From: Dugong dugon
Taxonomy: Eukaryota > Chordata > Mammalia > Sirenia > Dugongidae
Assembly (NCBI GenBank): GCA_030035585.1
Contig: CM057463.1
Coordinates: 138,292,736 to 138,356,735, forward strand
DNA: 64,000 nt
Direction: 5' to 3'
Every line of letters starts with the position of its first letter. The stretch's first letter is position 1. Positions 1 through 12,030 of this stretch are shown one piece after another. Under the pieces are notes generated by a model. That model saw nothing but the letters and a program-made list of their open reading frames with translations, was not told the origin of the DNA and made no database searches. The position numbers and the translations under genes are program-made.

Positions 1-415
1 GATACGCTTTTTGTTGTCTTTTGTTATTTTATTACTATCTATATTTCACCCTCACATATAACTGTAGTTTACCTAGATGTAAAAACCTAGTCTAAAAGTT
101 GTTTTTCTAAAATGATTTTTCAAAAATATGACTTGATTTTCTTCTTGCACCCAGAGTTGCTGTTGAAAACGTTGATGTCAATCTGATTCTTGTTTCTTTG
201 TATGTGATATGTACCATCTCTTAGAAATTTAAAATTTTGTGTTTGTCTTTGACATTGTAATCTGGGCTTGACCACCACTGTGGCCAACCATCCCACTACC
301 CACCAGGCAGTCTTGCTCCTTAGAAAACCTCGCAGTACTTCCTCCAGCCTCAGCACTGCTGTTTTTCAGTAACTGTTTTATTCAGTTGTAATTACCTGGC
401 CCAAGAGTTGAGGTG

Positions 416-627
416 CTATTGTTATTGTTAGTTGCCATTGAGTAGATTCTGACTCATGGCAACCCAACATGTGCAGAGTAGAACTGCTCCATAGGATTTT
501 CAAAGCTGTGACCTTAGAAGAGCAGATCGCCAAGTCTGTCTTCAGAGGAGCCTCTGGGTGTGTTTAAACTGCCATCCTTTTGACTAGTAGCTGAGCACTT
601 AACGGTTTGCACGATCCAAGGGCTCTT
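416..627 (-). mobile_element. AfroSINE, minus strand
   Basis: Read on the + strand it starts with the SINE/RTE tail (TTGTTAGTTGCCATTGAG), passes through the GACTCATGGCAACCC core and ends in the reverse of the tRNA-like head (GAGCACTTAACGGTTTGCAC). It is diverged by scattered substitutions and belongs to the AGATCGCCAAGTCTGTCTTC subtype. Confidence 0.85.
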
Positions 628-697
628 AAGAAATTACCACATCAAGTTTCCACATAGTATCAAAGATGAATATCCACAATTATCTGAAAAGGATACT

Positions 698-1589
698 TTT
701 TATTTTATTTTATTTTTTACTGTACTTTAGCTGAAGGTTTACAGAACAAATAGTTTCTCATTAAACAGTCAGTACACATATTGTTTAATGACATTGGTTA
801 ACAACCCCACGAGATGTCAACACTCTTCCTTCCTGACCTTGAGGATCTTTTTTTCAGTGAAAATATACATAGCCAAAGTTACACCATTTTAAAAGTTTCT
901 ACATGTACAATTCAATGACATCAATTACAGTCTTCCAGTTGTGCTGCTATTCTCACTATCCTTTTCCAAATTATTCCATACCGTTACCTTCAACTCACTG
1001 TCTCCTAGACTTTCCATCAAACCTTTTGAGTTGCTGTTGTCAATTTGATCTCACATAAATAATTCTTTTTTTTTTTTTGTACCTTAGATGAAGGTTTGCA
1101 GAATAGTTTCTCATTAAACAGTTAGTACACATATTGCCCTATGACAATGGTTAACAACCCCATGACATGTTAACACTATCCTTTCCCAACTTTGGGTTCC
1201 CTATCACCAGCTTTCCTATCCCCTGCTGCCTTCCAGTCCTTGTCCCTGGACTGCTGTGCCTCATTAGTCCTGTTTTGTTTTATGAGGCTGTCCAATCCCT
1301 GGCTGAACGGTGAACTCCGGGAGGGGCTTCACCACTGAGCTAAAAGGGTGTCCGGGGGCCATACTCTCAGGGTTTCTCCAGTCTGTCAGGCCAGTAAATC
1401 TGGTCTTTTTTTTGTGAGTTAGAATTCTGTTCTACATCCTTTTCCAGCTCTGTCCAGGACCCTCTATTTGTGATCCCGGTCAGAGCAGTCAGTGGTGGTA
1501 GCCGGGCACCATCTAGCTGTACTGGACTCAGTCTGGTGGAGGCCATGGTAGCTGTGGTCCATTAGTCCTTTGGGCTAATCTTTTCCTTG
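698..1589 (-). mobile_element. 5'-truncated L1, 3' UTR only, minus strand
   Basis: Carries the afrotherian L1 3' UTR landmarks (TTTACAGAACAAATAGTTTC, GGTTAACAACCCCA, CTGGGCACC-like end), also present at the 3' end of the long L1 at 44 kb. A direct repeat AGGATACT flanks it at 690-697 and 1590-1597, a likely target-site duplication. Confidence 0.85.
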
Positions 1590-1911
1590 AGGATACTAAG
1601 ATTTTAAAAGTTTAAATCCCTTTCCAAATACGTATCTGTGTAAGGCCAGATTTTCTTTACATACTTCAACCAAAACAACATATCACAACAGAATGAAGAA
1701 AGAGAAAGAGATGAAAACCCAATCATCTTTTCAGATCTGAAAAATGTAAAACAATGTCACACTTCTAAAAAAATTTTTTTTTTGGAAAATATAGATATTT
1801 CTATTAAAATCTATTATTTATGCTAACATAATGGGATAATTAGTTATTTTTAAATGAATTAATATTTTAAATTTTTCTCAGTTTTAATTTTTAATATTGT
1901 AAATAATGATA

Positions 1912-2832
1912 GCTGTAATCCACATAAACATTGTAGAAATGGTGTGGAGGAGGGGGTGTCTGACCTCCTCTAACTTCACAAGGGGGAAGGAGAATCAAGA
2001 TCAGTGGCCCAAAGCTGATTCCTATGAGCGAGAAGTCAAACATGCCTCATCTCCACCATCTTTATCAGTTCTGACACCAACTATACCTCCCACAGCACTC
2101 TCCACTTCTCCGCTGAGTTTGATAATTCATTGCAATGGCCACACAGAACTCACAGACAATACTCACGATTATGGGGTTTATTAGGGAAGTAACAGATTAT
2201 AATTCGGGTTCAGGAACGTTCAGGATACAGTTCTTCTATCAGGACAGCCTCTTCTCAGCTATGCTAACATGCATGCTTCTCTCTGGCACCTTGGCTTCTG
2301 CCCTGCTTGGGCAAGTGTTACAAAGCTTTTAGCTCTATTGACATGCGCCTCGAGGTACCTGACTCTGCCAGTAAACCTCAGCCTCCGTGGGTAGGCAAAC
2401 CTAGCTCCACCAAGTGCTCAGAGGCACCCTACTCCACCAGTAAGCCTCTTGCCCAAAGGCACTCAGCTTTCTTGCTCTGCAGGCCGGGAAGCCCAATGCA
2501 CCATGTCCTGCCAGTCTCTCCTGCCACCTTTCTCTGCCACTGCTTCTTGCTGTTTTTGGTGTTAAACTTTCTTAGTCTCCTGGTTCCAAGAGCTTCTCAG
2601 CACAGGGATCCTTGGTCCAAAGGACATGATCTACTCCTGGCTTTTCTTCCTTGGTGGTGGTAAGTTCCTCTTTCCACTTTGGAATTGGCTCTCTTTTAAG
2701 CCTAGTGGAATGGCAAAACTGACCAATCCCCTTCGTGGGCCACAATTACCTTCTTTGTATATTCCCACTCGATCACTTAGGTAGGAGTTACAAGACCATG
2801 GCAAGAAAGGCCATATAAAAGCAATCCATCAC
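1912..2832 (-). mobile_element. Possible solo LTR of an endogenous retrovirus, minus strand
   Basis: A 0.9-kb GC-richer block in AT-rich surroundings. It contains TTTATT (2177-2182), a reverse-strand AATAAA, within GGGGTTTATTAGGG, and pyrimidine-rich, internally repetitive sequence (CTCCACCA and CAGTAAACCTC/CAGTAAGCCTC). The layout resembles ERV LTRs, but the ends and target-site duplication are not clear. No viral gene is present. Confidence 0.35.
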
Positions 2833-3121
2833 ACCACAAACATATATTGAACTCTTTGAGATCTTCAATTTTTAAGAGTATAAAGAGTTTCTTTGACCAA
2901 AATATTTGAGAACCACTGAATTATTTCATTCCCTTTGAATTGAAGTCAAGGAATCTGTAATCTAATATTGTTAGATGACTCAGTCCAAGTCATAAAATTA
3001 GTTCTTTCTAATGGACTCCAGAATAGAAAAAGAATTATTTGTAAATAAAAATTTTTAATTTTATAAATTAATTTTATTTTACTAAATTCTATTACAATAT
3101 TACTTCTAGTTATACTTAGGT

Positions 3122-3335
3122 AGGAGTCCCTGAGTGGTGCAAACAGTTAGCAAGCTTGACTGCTAACCCAAAGGTTGATGGTTCCAGTCCACACAGAGGT
3201 GCCTCAGAAGAAAGCCCTAAGGATCTATTTCCGAAAAATCAGCCATTGAAAAATCTGTGGAGCACAGTTCTACTCTGATATACTTGAGGTCACTATGGAT
3301 TGGAATTGACACAACAGCAACTGGTTTTGTTTTTA
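3122..3335 (+). mobile_element. AfroSINE, plus strand
   Basis: Head AGGAGTCCCTGAGTGGTGCA, tRNA-like B box near GGTTCCAGTCC, middle GAAAAATCAGCCATTGAAAA and tail AACAGCAACTGGTTTTG. It belongs to the subtype with the CAGAGGTGCCTCAGAAGAAA centre. Confidence 0.9.
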
Positions 3336-4244
3336 TATTAAGGTAATTATAAGGCTCTTTTGTCTTTTTTTATCTTTAAGAAACTCTACATAATGATTCT
3401 TATGAAACTGTATATATTGCAGTTTCTACTTTCTTTAAGAAAGATATTCATTTCAGAATCAGAATTATATCTTGGACAACTTGGTAACTCCTTCTCCAAT
3501 TTTATTGTTTTGTTGAGTTGCCAGGGTCTTAGGTAAATGAATACTAATAATATCAGAAAGTTTTTCATTTCAAAATAAGGAATGTTCCTGCAATACTCCA
3601 TTTGTATATTACACACATACACACACAGACACACACACACACAAACTTGTAAAGGTATATTTCACTAGTTTCCTACTAACGTTTTAAGGCTATCCTGAGA
3701 TATGTAAGAGTCATATTCTGGGAAAACAAAAATGATCATTTTTAGATTTAACTGTAACACAATCTCAAAAATTAATCTGACATAGGTACTATAATCCCCT
3801 AATATCTCCAAGAATGTGATATCCATCATGTCATGAAGTATTTTGATGCTGTCATGTAATAAATGTTCTGTTCCATACCAATATAGGCACAAAAATCATA
3901 CAGTACTTGGAATAAATAGAAAATGTTTTACATGACATCTTTGTGAGGTAAGCTTGTTTTGTGTTATTTTAATAGAGCAAGAAACTAAGCTGTAAAGACC
4001 TGTTCAGACTTGCCTATGGTAAGTCACAGGATTACTGACGAAGCTGAGGATAAGAATTTACAAAGTTTTTTGGAGCTTGTGACAAAAGAGTAATAGTATC
4101 TTCTCTTGCAGTAGAATCAAGACATGTTTGACAAACATTTTTTCTGCATTATGTTTGTGTTCTTCAGACAACATGAATAAAGGACTTGACTTAATAGCAT
4201 GAGTTCAATTTGTCAGAATCAGAACACACTTTTCTTTGTTCCTG
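3336..4244. other. Unique intergenic sequence
   Basis: Apart from the CA microsatellite I see no gene or recognisable repeat in this AT-rich stretch. Confidence 0.5.
3611..3645. repeat. (CA)n microsatellite
   Basis: An imperfect CA-dinucleotide run with T and G interruptions. Confidence 0.9.
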
Positions 4245-4432
4245 TAATTAACTAACATTATTATAAATAGTACCTTTTGAGGACATATTAGATTCTACCC
4301 TTAGTAACCTTTCGAATACTCTAAAGGAAATTTACTCCTAGTTAATAAACATTATTATAAATAGTATCTTTTGAGGACATATTAGATTCTACCCTTAGTA
4401 ACCTTTTGAACACTCAGAAGGAAATTTGCCTT
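4245..4432. repeat. 94-bp tandem duplication
   Basis: Two adjacent copies (4245-4338 and 4339-4432) share ACATTATTATAAATAGTA and GAGGACATATTAGATTCTAC at a constant 94-bp offset, with only scattered differences. It is a local, not transposon-like, duplication. Confidence 0.9.
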
Positions 4433-4574
4433 TTAGGAAACCAAATGGAAATGTTCAACATTTAATAAAAATTGTGACCTCTATGTATTGAGTGTTAAAT
4501 ATGTAGTGATGAACATGATAGGCAAGGCTCCTGCTCTGATAGTAATTATATTTAAGTCGGAACAGACAAATTAA

Positions 4575-4764
4575 GACCTGCTCCCTGGCTGGTGCAAACG
4601 ATTAAGCGATCAACAGCTAGCCAAAAGATTATTTGAACCCACCCAGAGGCGCCCGGGAAGACAGGCCAGGTGACCTGATTCTGAAAGGTCACAGCCTGGA
4701 AAACCCTTTGGAGCAGTTGTACTCTGCACACATAGGGTCATCATGAGTTGGGACTGACTTTAGC
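4575..4764 (+). mobile_element. AfroSINE, plus strand (diverged)
   Basis: Recognisable from GGTGCAAACGATTAAGCGAT, AACCCACCCAGAGGCGCC and the tail GTCATCATGAGTTGGGACTG. It sits directly upstream of a second, same-orientation AfroSINE. Confidence 0.8.
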
Positions 4765-4931
4765 AGTCGGAGCCCCGATAACTTAGTGGTTAAGAGGCTG
4801 GTTGCTAACCATAAAAGGTCAGCAGCTCAAATCCACCAACTACTCCTTAGAAGCCAGTGGGCAGTTCTACTCTGTCCTACATGGCCACTATGAGTTCGGA
4901 TCAACTCAATAGCAATTTTTTTTTTTTTTAG
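4765..4931 (+). mobile_element. AfroSINE, short subtype, plus strand
   Basis: Starts GGAGCCCCGATAACTTAGTG and lacks the central AGAAAGATGTGGC block, so the head joins directly to the GGGCAGTTCTACTCTGTCC tail. It ends in a T/A-rich tract. Confidence 0.85.
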
Positions 4932-4989
4932 AAAAATTAAACAAATAAACAACTTCAGCTAGAAATAAAACAGTATTGACACAAAATAA

Positions 4990-5400
4990 CAAGGGAAAGC
5001 TGGGCTTCTTTAAATGGGGTGATCAGGGAAGGCATCTTGCGGGAGCTGACATTTGAGTCAAATCCTGAATGTGGAGAAGCTAGCTGTGCAAACACTGGAG
5101 AAGGGAACTGAAAATGCAAGGGCCTGAAGTGGGAAGGAGCTTGCTGTGTATGAGGGACAAACAGAAAGGAGGGTGGCTGTACTTTAGTGTTTAGTGCACC
5201 AGGGGGAGATGGAGGGAGGTCAGAGGTTTAATGCTCCCAGGTAAGGTCATATCCAGATGGAGCAGGTTCTTGTAAGTTGTGGTGGAGTTTGGATTTTATT
5301 CTACATGTGATGGGAAACGTTTGTAAGATTTTAAGTTAAAGGATGACATGATATAATTTACAGTTTTAAAAGTGGGACACCAATTGGGTGAATCATGATG
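4990..5400 (+). repeat. Ancient mammalian repeat (family not assigned), copy 1
   Basis: Contains the phrases AAGGGCCTGAAGTGGGAAGG, GAGTTTGGATTTTATTCTAC and GATGGGAAACG, seen in a widespread old mammalian repeat. Other parts of the same long element occur at 13870-14290 and 32500-33460. I cannot name the family with certainty. Confidence 0.45.
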
Positions 5401-5543
5401 GAGGTTTGAACCTGGGTGGTAGCTGTAAAAAAATGGGAAGTAAACATATTTAGGTTATATTTTGAAAATAACCCACCAATGAAATGGACATGGGAGGTGA
5501 GAGAAAGAGAGAATGTATATATTTCTACGTATGAAATGTTAAC

Positions 5544-6345
5544 TATTGTTGTTGTTAGATGCCATCAACTCGGTTCCAATTTCATAGTGACTCTGTACAA
5601 TGGAACGAAACACTGCCCAGTTCTGTACCATCCTCATAATCGTTCTGTTCGAGCCCATTATTGCAGCCACTGTGTCAATCCCTCTCCATTGAGGGTCTTT
5701 TTCACTGACCCTTTACCTTACCAAATATGATGTCCTTCCCCAGGGACTGGTCCCTCCTAATCACATGTCCAAAGTATGTGATACAAAGTCTCGTCATCCT
5801 CCCTTCTAAGGAGAACTGTGGCTGTACTTCTTCGGAGACAGACTTGGTTATTCTTCTAGCAGTCCATGGTATATTCCATATTCTTCGCCAGTGCCATAAT
5901 TCAAAGACATCAATTCTTCTTCAGTCTTCCTTATTCACTGTCCAGCTTTTGCATGCATATGAGACGACTGAAAATACCATGGCTTGGGGTGGGTGCACCT
6001 TAGTCCTCGAAGTGACGTCTTTGCTTTTCAACACTTTAAAAGAGGTCTTTTGCAGCAGATTTGCCCAATGCAATACATCATTTGATATCTTAACTGCTGC
6101 TTCCATGGGTGTTGATTATGGACCCAAGTAAAATTAAATTCTTGAAAACTTCTATATTTTCTCTGTTGATCATGATGTTACTTACTGGTCCAGTTGTGAG
6201 GACTTTTGTTTTCTTTATGTTGAGGTGTAATCCATACTGAAGGCTGTGGTCTTTGATCTTTATCAGTAAGTGCTTCAAGTCCTCTTCGCCTTCAGCAAGC
6301 AAGGTTGTGCCATCTGCATATCACAGGTTGTTAAAGAGTCTTATT
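5544..6345 (-). mobile_element. RTE/BovB-like LINE fragment (3' part), minus strand
   Basis: Minus-strand conceptual translation gives the end of an RTE-clade reverse transcriptase: LNIKKTKVLTTGP, then LLGS, then MVFSVVSYACKSWTV, with matching spacing. On the + strand it begins with the tail TTGTTGTTAGATGCCATCAA. Reading frames are broken, so it is an inactive copy truncated at its 5' side where an old L1 begins. Confidence 0.85.
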
Positions 6346-6351
6346 ACTTGA

Positions 6352-7460
6352 CATCAAAGGCATGATCCATAAGAAGAAAAAAATGATAAATGGGATTTCA
6401 TCAAACTTAGAATGCTTTGACAAAAAAACTGTTCAAAGGATGAAAAAACAAGCTACTGAGTAGGAAACAGTATTTGCAAACCACATATTTAACAAAGGAA
6501 TAGTATCTAGAATATATAAAGAATTCTCAAAACTCAATAGTAAAAAAAAAAACAAAAAACAAACAATTCATTTAGAACCTGGGCAAAGATATTTCACAGA
6601 AGAAGATACATAGATGGCAAATAAGCATATGAAAAATGTTCGACATTATTAGAGAAATACAAATTAAACCACAGTGAGATATCACTAGACACTTATCTGA
6701 ATGGCAAAATAAAAAATAGCGACAATACCACATTGGCAAGGATGTGGAGAAAGTGGATCACTCATGCATTGCTGGTGGGAGTGTAAAATGGTATGGCCAC
6801 TCTGGGAAACAGTTTGGCAGTTAACTTAAAAAGTTAAACAAGCAACTACCATATGACCCAGCAATTGCACTCCTGGGCATTTATCCCAGAGAAACAAAGA
6901 CTTATGTTCACACTTGTACACAACTGTTTATTGCAGCTTTATTCATAATAGCAAAAAACTGGAAACAACCCAGATGTCCTTCAAGGAACCAATGGTTAAA
7001 TAAACCATACATGGATTACTACTCAGCTGTAACAAAGAGTGAACTATTGCTATACACAACAGCCTGCATTAATCACCAGAGAATTATGCTGAGAGAAAAA
7101 AGCCGAACTCACAAGGTTACATACTGTATCATTCCATTTATATAACATTGTTGAAATGACAAAATTATAACAATGGTATACAGATTAGTGGTTGACAGGA
7201 ATTGAGGGGGTTTGAGTAGAAGCGAAGGGAGTTCAACTATAAAGTGCAACATGAGAGATTTTTGTAGTGACGGAAATGCTCTGTATCTTCTATGTATCAA
7301 TGCCAATATTCTGGTGAGGTATTGTACTATAGTTTTGTAAGATGTTATCATTGCAGGAAAACTAGATTAAGGGTACAACAAATCCCTTTGTATTGTTTCT
7401 TAAAACTACATGTGAATCGTGAATCTATAATTATCTCAAAATAAAATGTTTACCTAAAAA
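6352..7460 (+). mobile_element. Old L1 (L1M-type) 3' part, plus strand
   Basis: Carries decayed ORF2 3' sequence (ACCATATGACCCAGCAATTG, TTATTCATAATAGCAAAA, CAACCCAGATGTCC) followed by a 3' UTR with TAGTGGTTGACAGG. Multiple stops and substitutions mark it as old. Confidence 0.9.
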
Positions 7461-8007
7461 AGCATTTATGAAACCAGTTACCTGTTTCTGCTTCGGATTT
7501 TAAGTTTTTACCCCTGTATGCACTTTCAGGCCACATGTGTGAAGTGTATGGCCGTTTGTCCTTGTATGTTCTACAAAATTAAAAGAAAAGACTACTTCTG
7601 GCCCTAAAGTTAAAGTTGGAGAGAAAAGAAAGATTGAATGAGCATAATGATCAGCATCAGACTTTTCACCACACTCAAATGCATACTTTTAGCAGCTGTA
7701 CTTTAGAAATGTACATGGAAAGATCAGAGTGTTAAGAAAGTGATTCCTTTCACCACATACAGTTGTGGGAAATATGCAGGATTATAGTGAAAACACTTCC
7801 TCAGTTTAAAGCAATGTCTGTGGTAGCAGTTTGGTATGAACACAGTAGCAGGAAACGGCTATAGAGATAAGCTTTTGACAAAGTTCATCATTCTCCTTGC
7901 CCTGAGTAGGCCCTTCAAGAGATCCACAATTTCCCACTAGACCAAGGAAGAATATTAGGAAGTGTCAAGAGGACCAGTGACGCAGAATGTATCTGGGGAT
8001 AAAGTTG
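7461..8007. other. Unique intergenic sequence
   Basis: No gene or repeat recognised. Confidence 0.5.
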
Positions 8008-8207
8008 TTATTGTTGTTGTAAGGTGCCATCGAGTTGATTTAGACTCATAGCAACCCTACGTGGCAGAGTACAACTGACCCATAGGATTTCTTTACGGGA
8101 GCAGATCACCAGGCCTTTCTCCCACAGAACCACTAGGTGGGTTCGAACTGCCAACCTTTTCGTTAGCAGCTAAGCACTTAACTATTGCACCACCAGGACT
8201 GCTTGCA
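8008..8207 (-). mobile_element. AfroSINE, minus strand
   Basis: The + strand reads TTGTTATTGTTGTTGTAAGG, then GGTGCCATCGAGTTGATTTA, then the reverse head TTAGCAGCTAAGCACTTAAC. The tail closely matches the RTE 3' end at 5544. Confidence 0.9.
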
Positions 8208-8232
8208 GATAAAATTAAGAGGTTGTAATTAG

Positions 8233-8393
8233 AAGGGAGCCTTGGTGGCATACTGGTTAAGAGCCTGGCTGCTAGCTAAAAGTCAGCAGTTCGAATCCAC
8301 CAACTGCTCCTTGGAAACCCTATGGGGCAGTTCTACTCTGTTCTATAGGGTCGCTATGAGTCAGAATAGATTTGAAGGCAATGAGAGTTTGAG
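8233..8393 (+). mobile_element. AfroSINE, short subtype, plus strand
   Basis: GGGAGCCTTGGTGGCATACT head and CAGTTCGAATCCACC B-box region, then directly CTCCTTGGAAACCCTATGGG and a tail ending near AAGGCAATGAG. The central block is missing as in the copy at 4765. Confidence 0.9.
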
Positions 8394-8825
8394 TAATCAG
8401 AAGATATCTTGAGAAAAAATGCAAATGGAAGGACTGCAGAACCCACTGATGGGTGGTATCTAAGGAGCAGACTAGACTAGCCACTAGAAGATTGAGAGCA
8501 AATAGGAAACAGAGGTCTCTTCACAGATTCAAGATCCTCTTCTCTCTAACAGGAGGGAAGAAGTACCTTCTTAACATCCCCAGGTGCTTTCTGGGAACGA
8601 AGAAGATGTACAAGAAATATTTTAATGTTGTAATGTTAGTATTTTTTGGCATTTACCTAATAAAAGAAACTGAGCCATCAAATGAGAATATTAATAAATC
8701 AATAATTAAGTGTTGAAGTCTGAGTAGTCAGAATAATAAAATTGAAAGGATTGTTAGTATTTATCATGTTTAAAATTTAAGAGACAGATAATCAGTAAGT
8801 CTAAGTTTACTGTGCTACTAAGAAA

Positions 8826-9298
8826 GTTAGCCATTGCCATCAAGTCAACTCCAACTCATAGTGACCCTGTAGGACAGAGTAGAACTGCCTCATGGGGTTC
8901 CCAAGGAGTGGCTGGTGGATTCAAACTGCCAACCTTTTGGTTAGCAGCTGTCATGGATTGAATTATGTCCCCCCAAAATACATGTCAACTTGGTTAGGCC
9001 ATAATTCTCAGTATTCTGTGACTGTCCTCCATTTTGTGATTGTAATTTTATGTTAAAGAGGATTAAGGTGAGATTGTAACACCCTTACCCAGGTCACATC
9101 CATGATCCAATGTAAAGGAAGTGACACAGACAGAAAGCCTTCCCCTGGAGCTGTTGCCCTAAATTTGGACTTTCTTCCTACTTTACTGTGAAAAAATAAA
9201 TTTCTCTTTGTTAAAGCCATCCACTTGTGGTATTTCTGCTGTAGCAGCACTAGATAACTAAGCAGTTGAGCTCTTAATCACTGTGCCACCAGAGCTCC
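8826..9298 (-). mobile_element. AfroSINE split by an LTR, minus strand
   Basis: The tail-side part is 8826-8948 (CATAGTGACCCTGTAGGACA to TTTTGGTTAGCAGC). The head side resumes at 9265 (GTTGAGCTCTTAATCACTGT to AGAGCTCC). The LTR at 8949-9264 lies between them, so the SINE was there first. Confidence 0.88.
8949..9264 (+). mobile_element. Solo LTR (ERVL-MaLR-like), internally deleted
   Basis: Starts TGTCATGGATTGAATTATGT and ends with AATAAATTTCTCTTTG, then GTAGCAGCACTAGATAAC and CA. At 316 bp it is shorter than the 492-bp relative at 12720 and lacks that copy's TATA region. The TG...CA ends and the AATAAA near the 3' end support an LTR. No internal retroviral sequence is present. Confidence 0.75.
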
Positions 9299-11337
9299 AC
9301 TAAGAAAGTTATAGGCTTATAAATAAATTCATATTACCTACGGAAAACGAAGACGGTGCATATCCTTTGCACATCTGAATGCAGAATGAATGAGTCTGTG
9401 ACCCTGCACACACAACCACACACACACATGCTTCCCCTTTAATTTCAGTAGCATTTTGGAAGATACAGTCGGATACCTTGAACTAGAAATTACTTATTTT
9501 AAGTTTTTAATAATTTTTAATAATTTAAAATATTTGTAAATTTTAAATGTCTTTGAATACTTTAAAATATTATCTCCTATTGACCACTAACAGAAATTTT
9601 TTCAATAGACATCACCTAGGTTTTTCCTACAATTTGGGTAAATAACTGATTTGAGCAAATAAAACTGATTTGAGCAAATAAAACAAAACTGGTTACATGT
9701 TTTGTTTACATCGATTTATTTAAAATTTTTATTTAAATTTGTTTACAGAGTGCCTTGTTATGCAATCATAAAGGAGATTACCTTCTGTTACTAAACACCA
9801 ACTTCGTTTAACTTCATAAGCCTAAAATTGTCACATTCTTGTAATATTGTACACACTCCAGAAACAACACCTGTATCACAATGTATGTGGTTGTGCAATA
9901 TACACATCATACTTATTCTACTCATATTTCAATGATGTCGTAATATTAAGTGTGCATGGGGGAAAGGAGATGGGCAGTATTGAATGTTGGTGGGAAAAGT
10001 GATTGTTGTCCGTAAGATTCTGGGGGTAAGTTTGAATGTGGTCAATTAGACCTTTAGAAATAATTCAGCAAAATGCATCACCAGTTTGATCACTAGATTA
10101 AAGTCAGATTTACTACAAATATATTTGTCTTTTGTTTCAGCTTCCTTAGCAAATAAGCTACATTTTATCTTGTTGCATCACCAATCCATGAAGAAAATCA
10201 GTTTTAGGAAACTCTTTTTAAAAATGTAGATACAGCTTACCTTTGGAAAAGCCAATAATGGGCCAAAAGTTGTTAATTTCCTAGTCATCTACAACTAGTA
10301 GTAATATAATACATATTAAAAATAATCATAATTTGGAGTTTTAAATCATGTACTTTTTTCCCCAGTATGAATATAGTATCAGTTTTCAGCAGTTACCAAT
10401 CAATCTAGATTAGATATAGATGTGGGAGAGTTGCTTCTTCATAATACGATTTCCAGTTTTCTTGAAATAGTTGACTGAGTAATAGCACAGTACGAAAAAT
10501 GTGAAACTGTATCTTTTGGCTTGAGATAACTCTTGCCATATGCCAGGATCAAGCTTAAAAGGAATAATAAATCGATCACAGCTGGAAATTTAAGTTGGAA
10601 TCCAGCTCCTATTCAGTATGAGTAAACGTCCAGTGTTTTTTCTTCAGTGAAGTTTTTCAACTTCTGTGGCCATTAGCCAGAACCATTTTCCTTTTCTAAA
10701 TTTCACTCGAATCAATATGTTTTTGTTTATATTTGAGCTATAAATAGATGGAAGAAAAAGCAGTAGAGGTAATTCAAATCAGAAGGAATTCTGTAGAATC
10801 AGTGACTGGCCAGTGAGCACTAACTCATCCGTCATCTGACATAAATGCCTAGAGGAGGATGCTGGGAAGTCCACAATGGAGGGTGAATCCAGCAATTTCT
10901 TCGGATGCATTCACTTATAATCTGAAACAGATTTAGCATGTTAGACATAATTTGGCTTTGATATCTTTCTTTGAGCATATACCCAAGGATTGCCTTTTTA
11001 TATTCACTTGAAAATTACTTGGGGTGAAAAATACAGAGTTTGCACTGGCTACAATAATATGCCATAAGTTTTGAAGAATAATACCACTAAATACATCTTT
11101 ATGGTAGTTTGGTACAAAGTAACTAAAATAATGTTTAGTACTTTTTTGATCCAAATCTCTAGAATAGTGGCTTTCTTTACAATAAATAATTTGAAGAAAT
11201 GGTACAAAGTTCACTAGTACTTTGTAAATTCTGAGAACAGATCTTCCACTGTTTTCATTTGGTTATACAATGATATAAATATTTAAACCCCAAACCAATC
11301 ATTTTTAAAAGGCAGCACTTAAAGAATACCACCAATC
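9299..11337. other. Unique AT-rich intergenic sequence
   Basis: No gene supported. A 19-bp phrase (ACTGATTTGAGCAAATAAA) is repeated in tandem around 9645-9685, and a short CA run sits near 9410-9430. Confidence 0.45.
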
Positions 11338-11712
11338 TGTTGGTTTGTTGTCATGTGGTGGTTTGTGTGTTGCTGTGATGCTGGAAGCTATGCCACTGGT
11401 ATTTCAAATACCAGCAGGGTAACCCATGGTGGACAGGTTTCAGAGGAGGTTCCAAATTAGGAAGAAAGGCCTGGCAATTTAATTCCAAAAAGCAGCCAAT
11501 GAAAACTCTATGGATCACAGCAAAATATTCTTCAATATAGTGCTGGAAGATGACCCCCTAGGTTGGCAGGCACCCAAAACATAGTGGCTGCAAGAATGGG
11601 CACAAGCACACCAACCATCGTGAAGACAGTGGAGAACCGGGCAATATTTTGCTCTGTTGTACATGAGGTCACCGTGAGTCAGAGCCAACACAACAACAAC
11701 TAACAACAATGA
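11338..11712 (+). mobile_element. SINE-like element with long RTE-derived 3' tail, plus strand
   Basis: The first half (GTGTTGCTGTGATGCTGG, then GGCCTGGCAAT) matches the body of the tRNA-Gly-headed SINE at 61300. The second half (TAGTGGCTGCAAGAATGGGC, CGGGCAATATTTTGCTCTGT, AACAACAACTAACAAC) is the RTE 3' end in sense orientation. The tRNA head is missing. Confidence 0.75.
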
Positions 11713-11888
11713 TGATCTTATACTATCAATCTCTCTTTGAAAGCAGGTTTCATTTGTAATTCATCACAGAAAGCACTTTCTAATTGTTTTTATGTTTCAA
11801 ATTTAAGTTAAGAAGGGAGAGAATACTCCCTTGAAAGCAAAAATTAAGTTGCAAAAATAAACAACAAAGTAAAAAAATTGTATTAAAT

Positions 11889-12030
11889 GATTACCCATTC
11901 CGACTCATAGCAACCCTATAGGACAGAGTAGAACTGACCCATAGGATTTCCAAGGAGTGGCTGGTGGATTCAAACTGCCAAAGTTTTAGTTAGCAACTGT
12001 AGCTCTTAACCACTGTGCCATAAAAGCATT
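11889..12030 (-). mobile_element. AfroSINE, minus strand
   Basis: The + strand reads CCGACTCATAGCAACCCTAT, GTGGCTGGTGGATTCAAACT and CTCTTAACCACTGTGCCAT. It lacks the central block. Confidence 0.85.

Noticed and set aside
1906-2663. Three consecutive plus-strand open frames suggesting a small gene
   Set aside because: They lie in an LTR-like block with different frames, and no splice or codon pattern supports a protein.
5416-6131. Two plus-strand open frames of 104 and 134 codons
   Set aside because: They are antisense readings of the RTE fragment, whose real coding direction is minus.
10933-11214. A 93-codon minus-strand open frame
   Set aside because: No recognisable domain or splice context. 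Its length is within chance for this AT-rich, otherwise featureless stretch.
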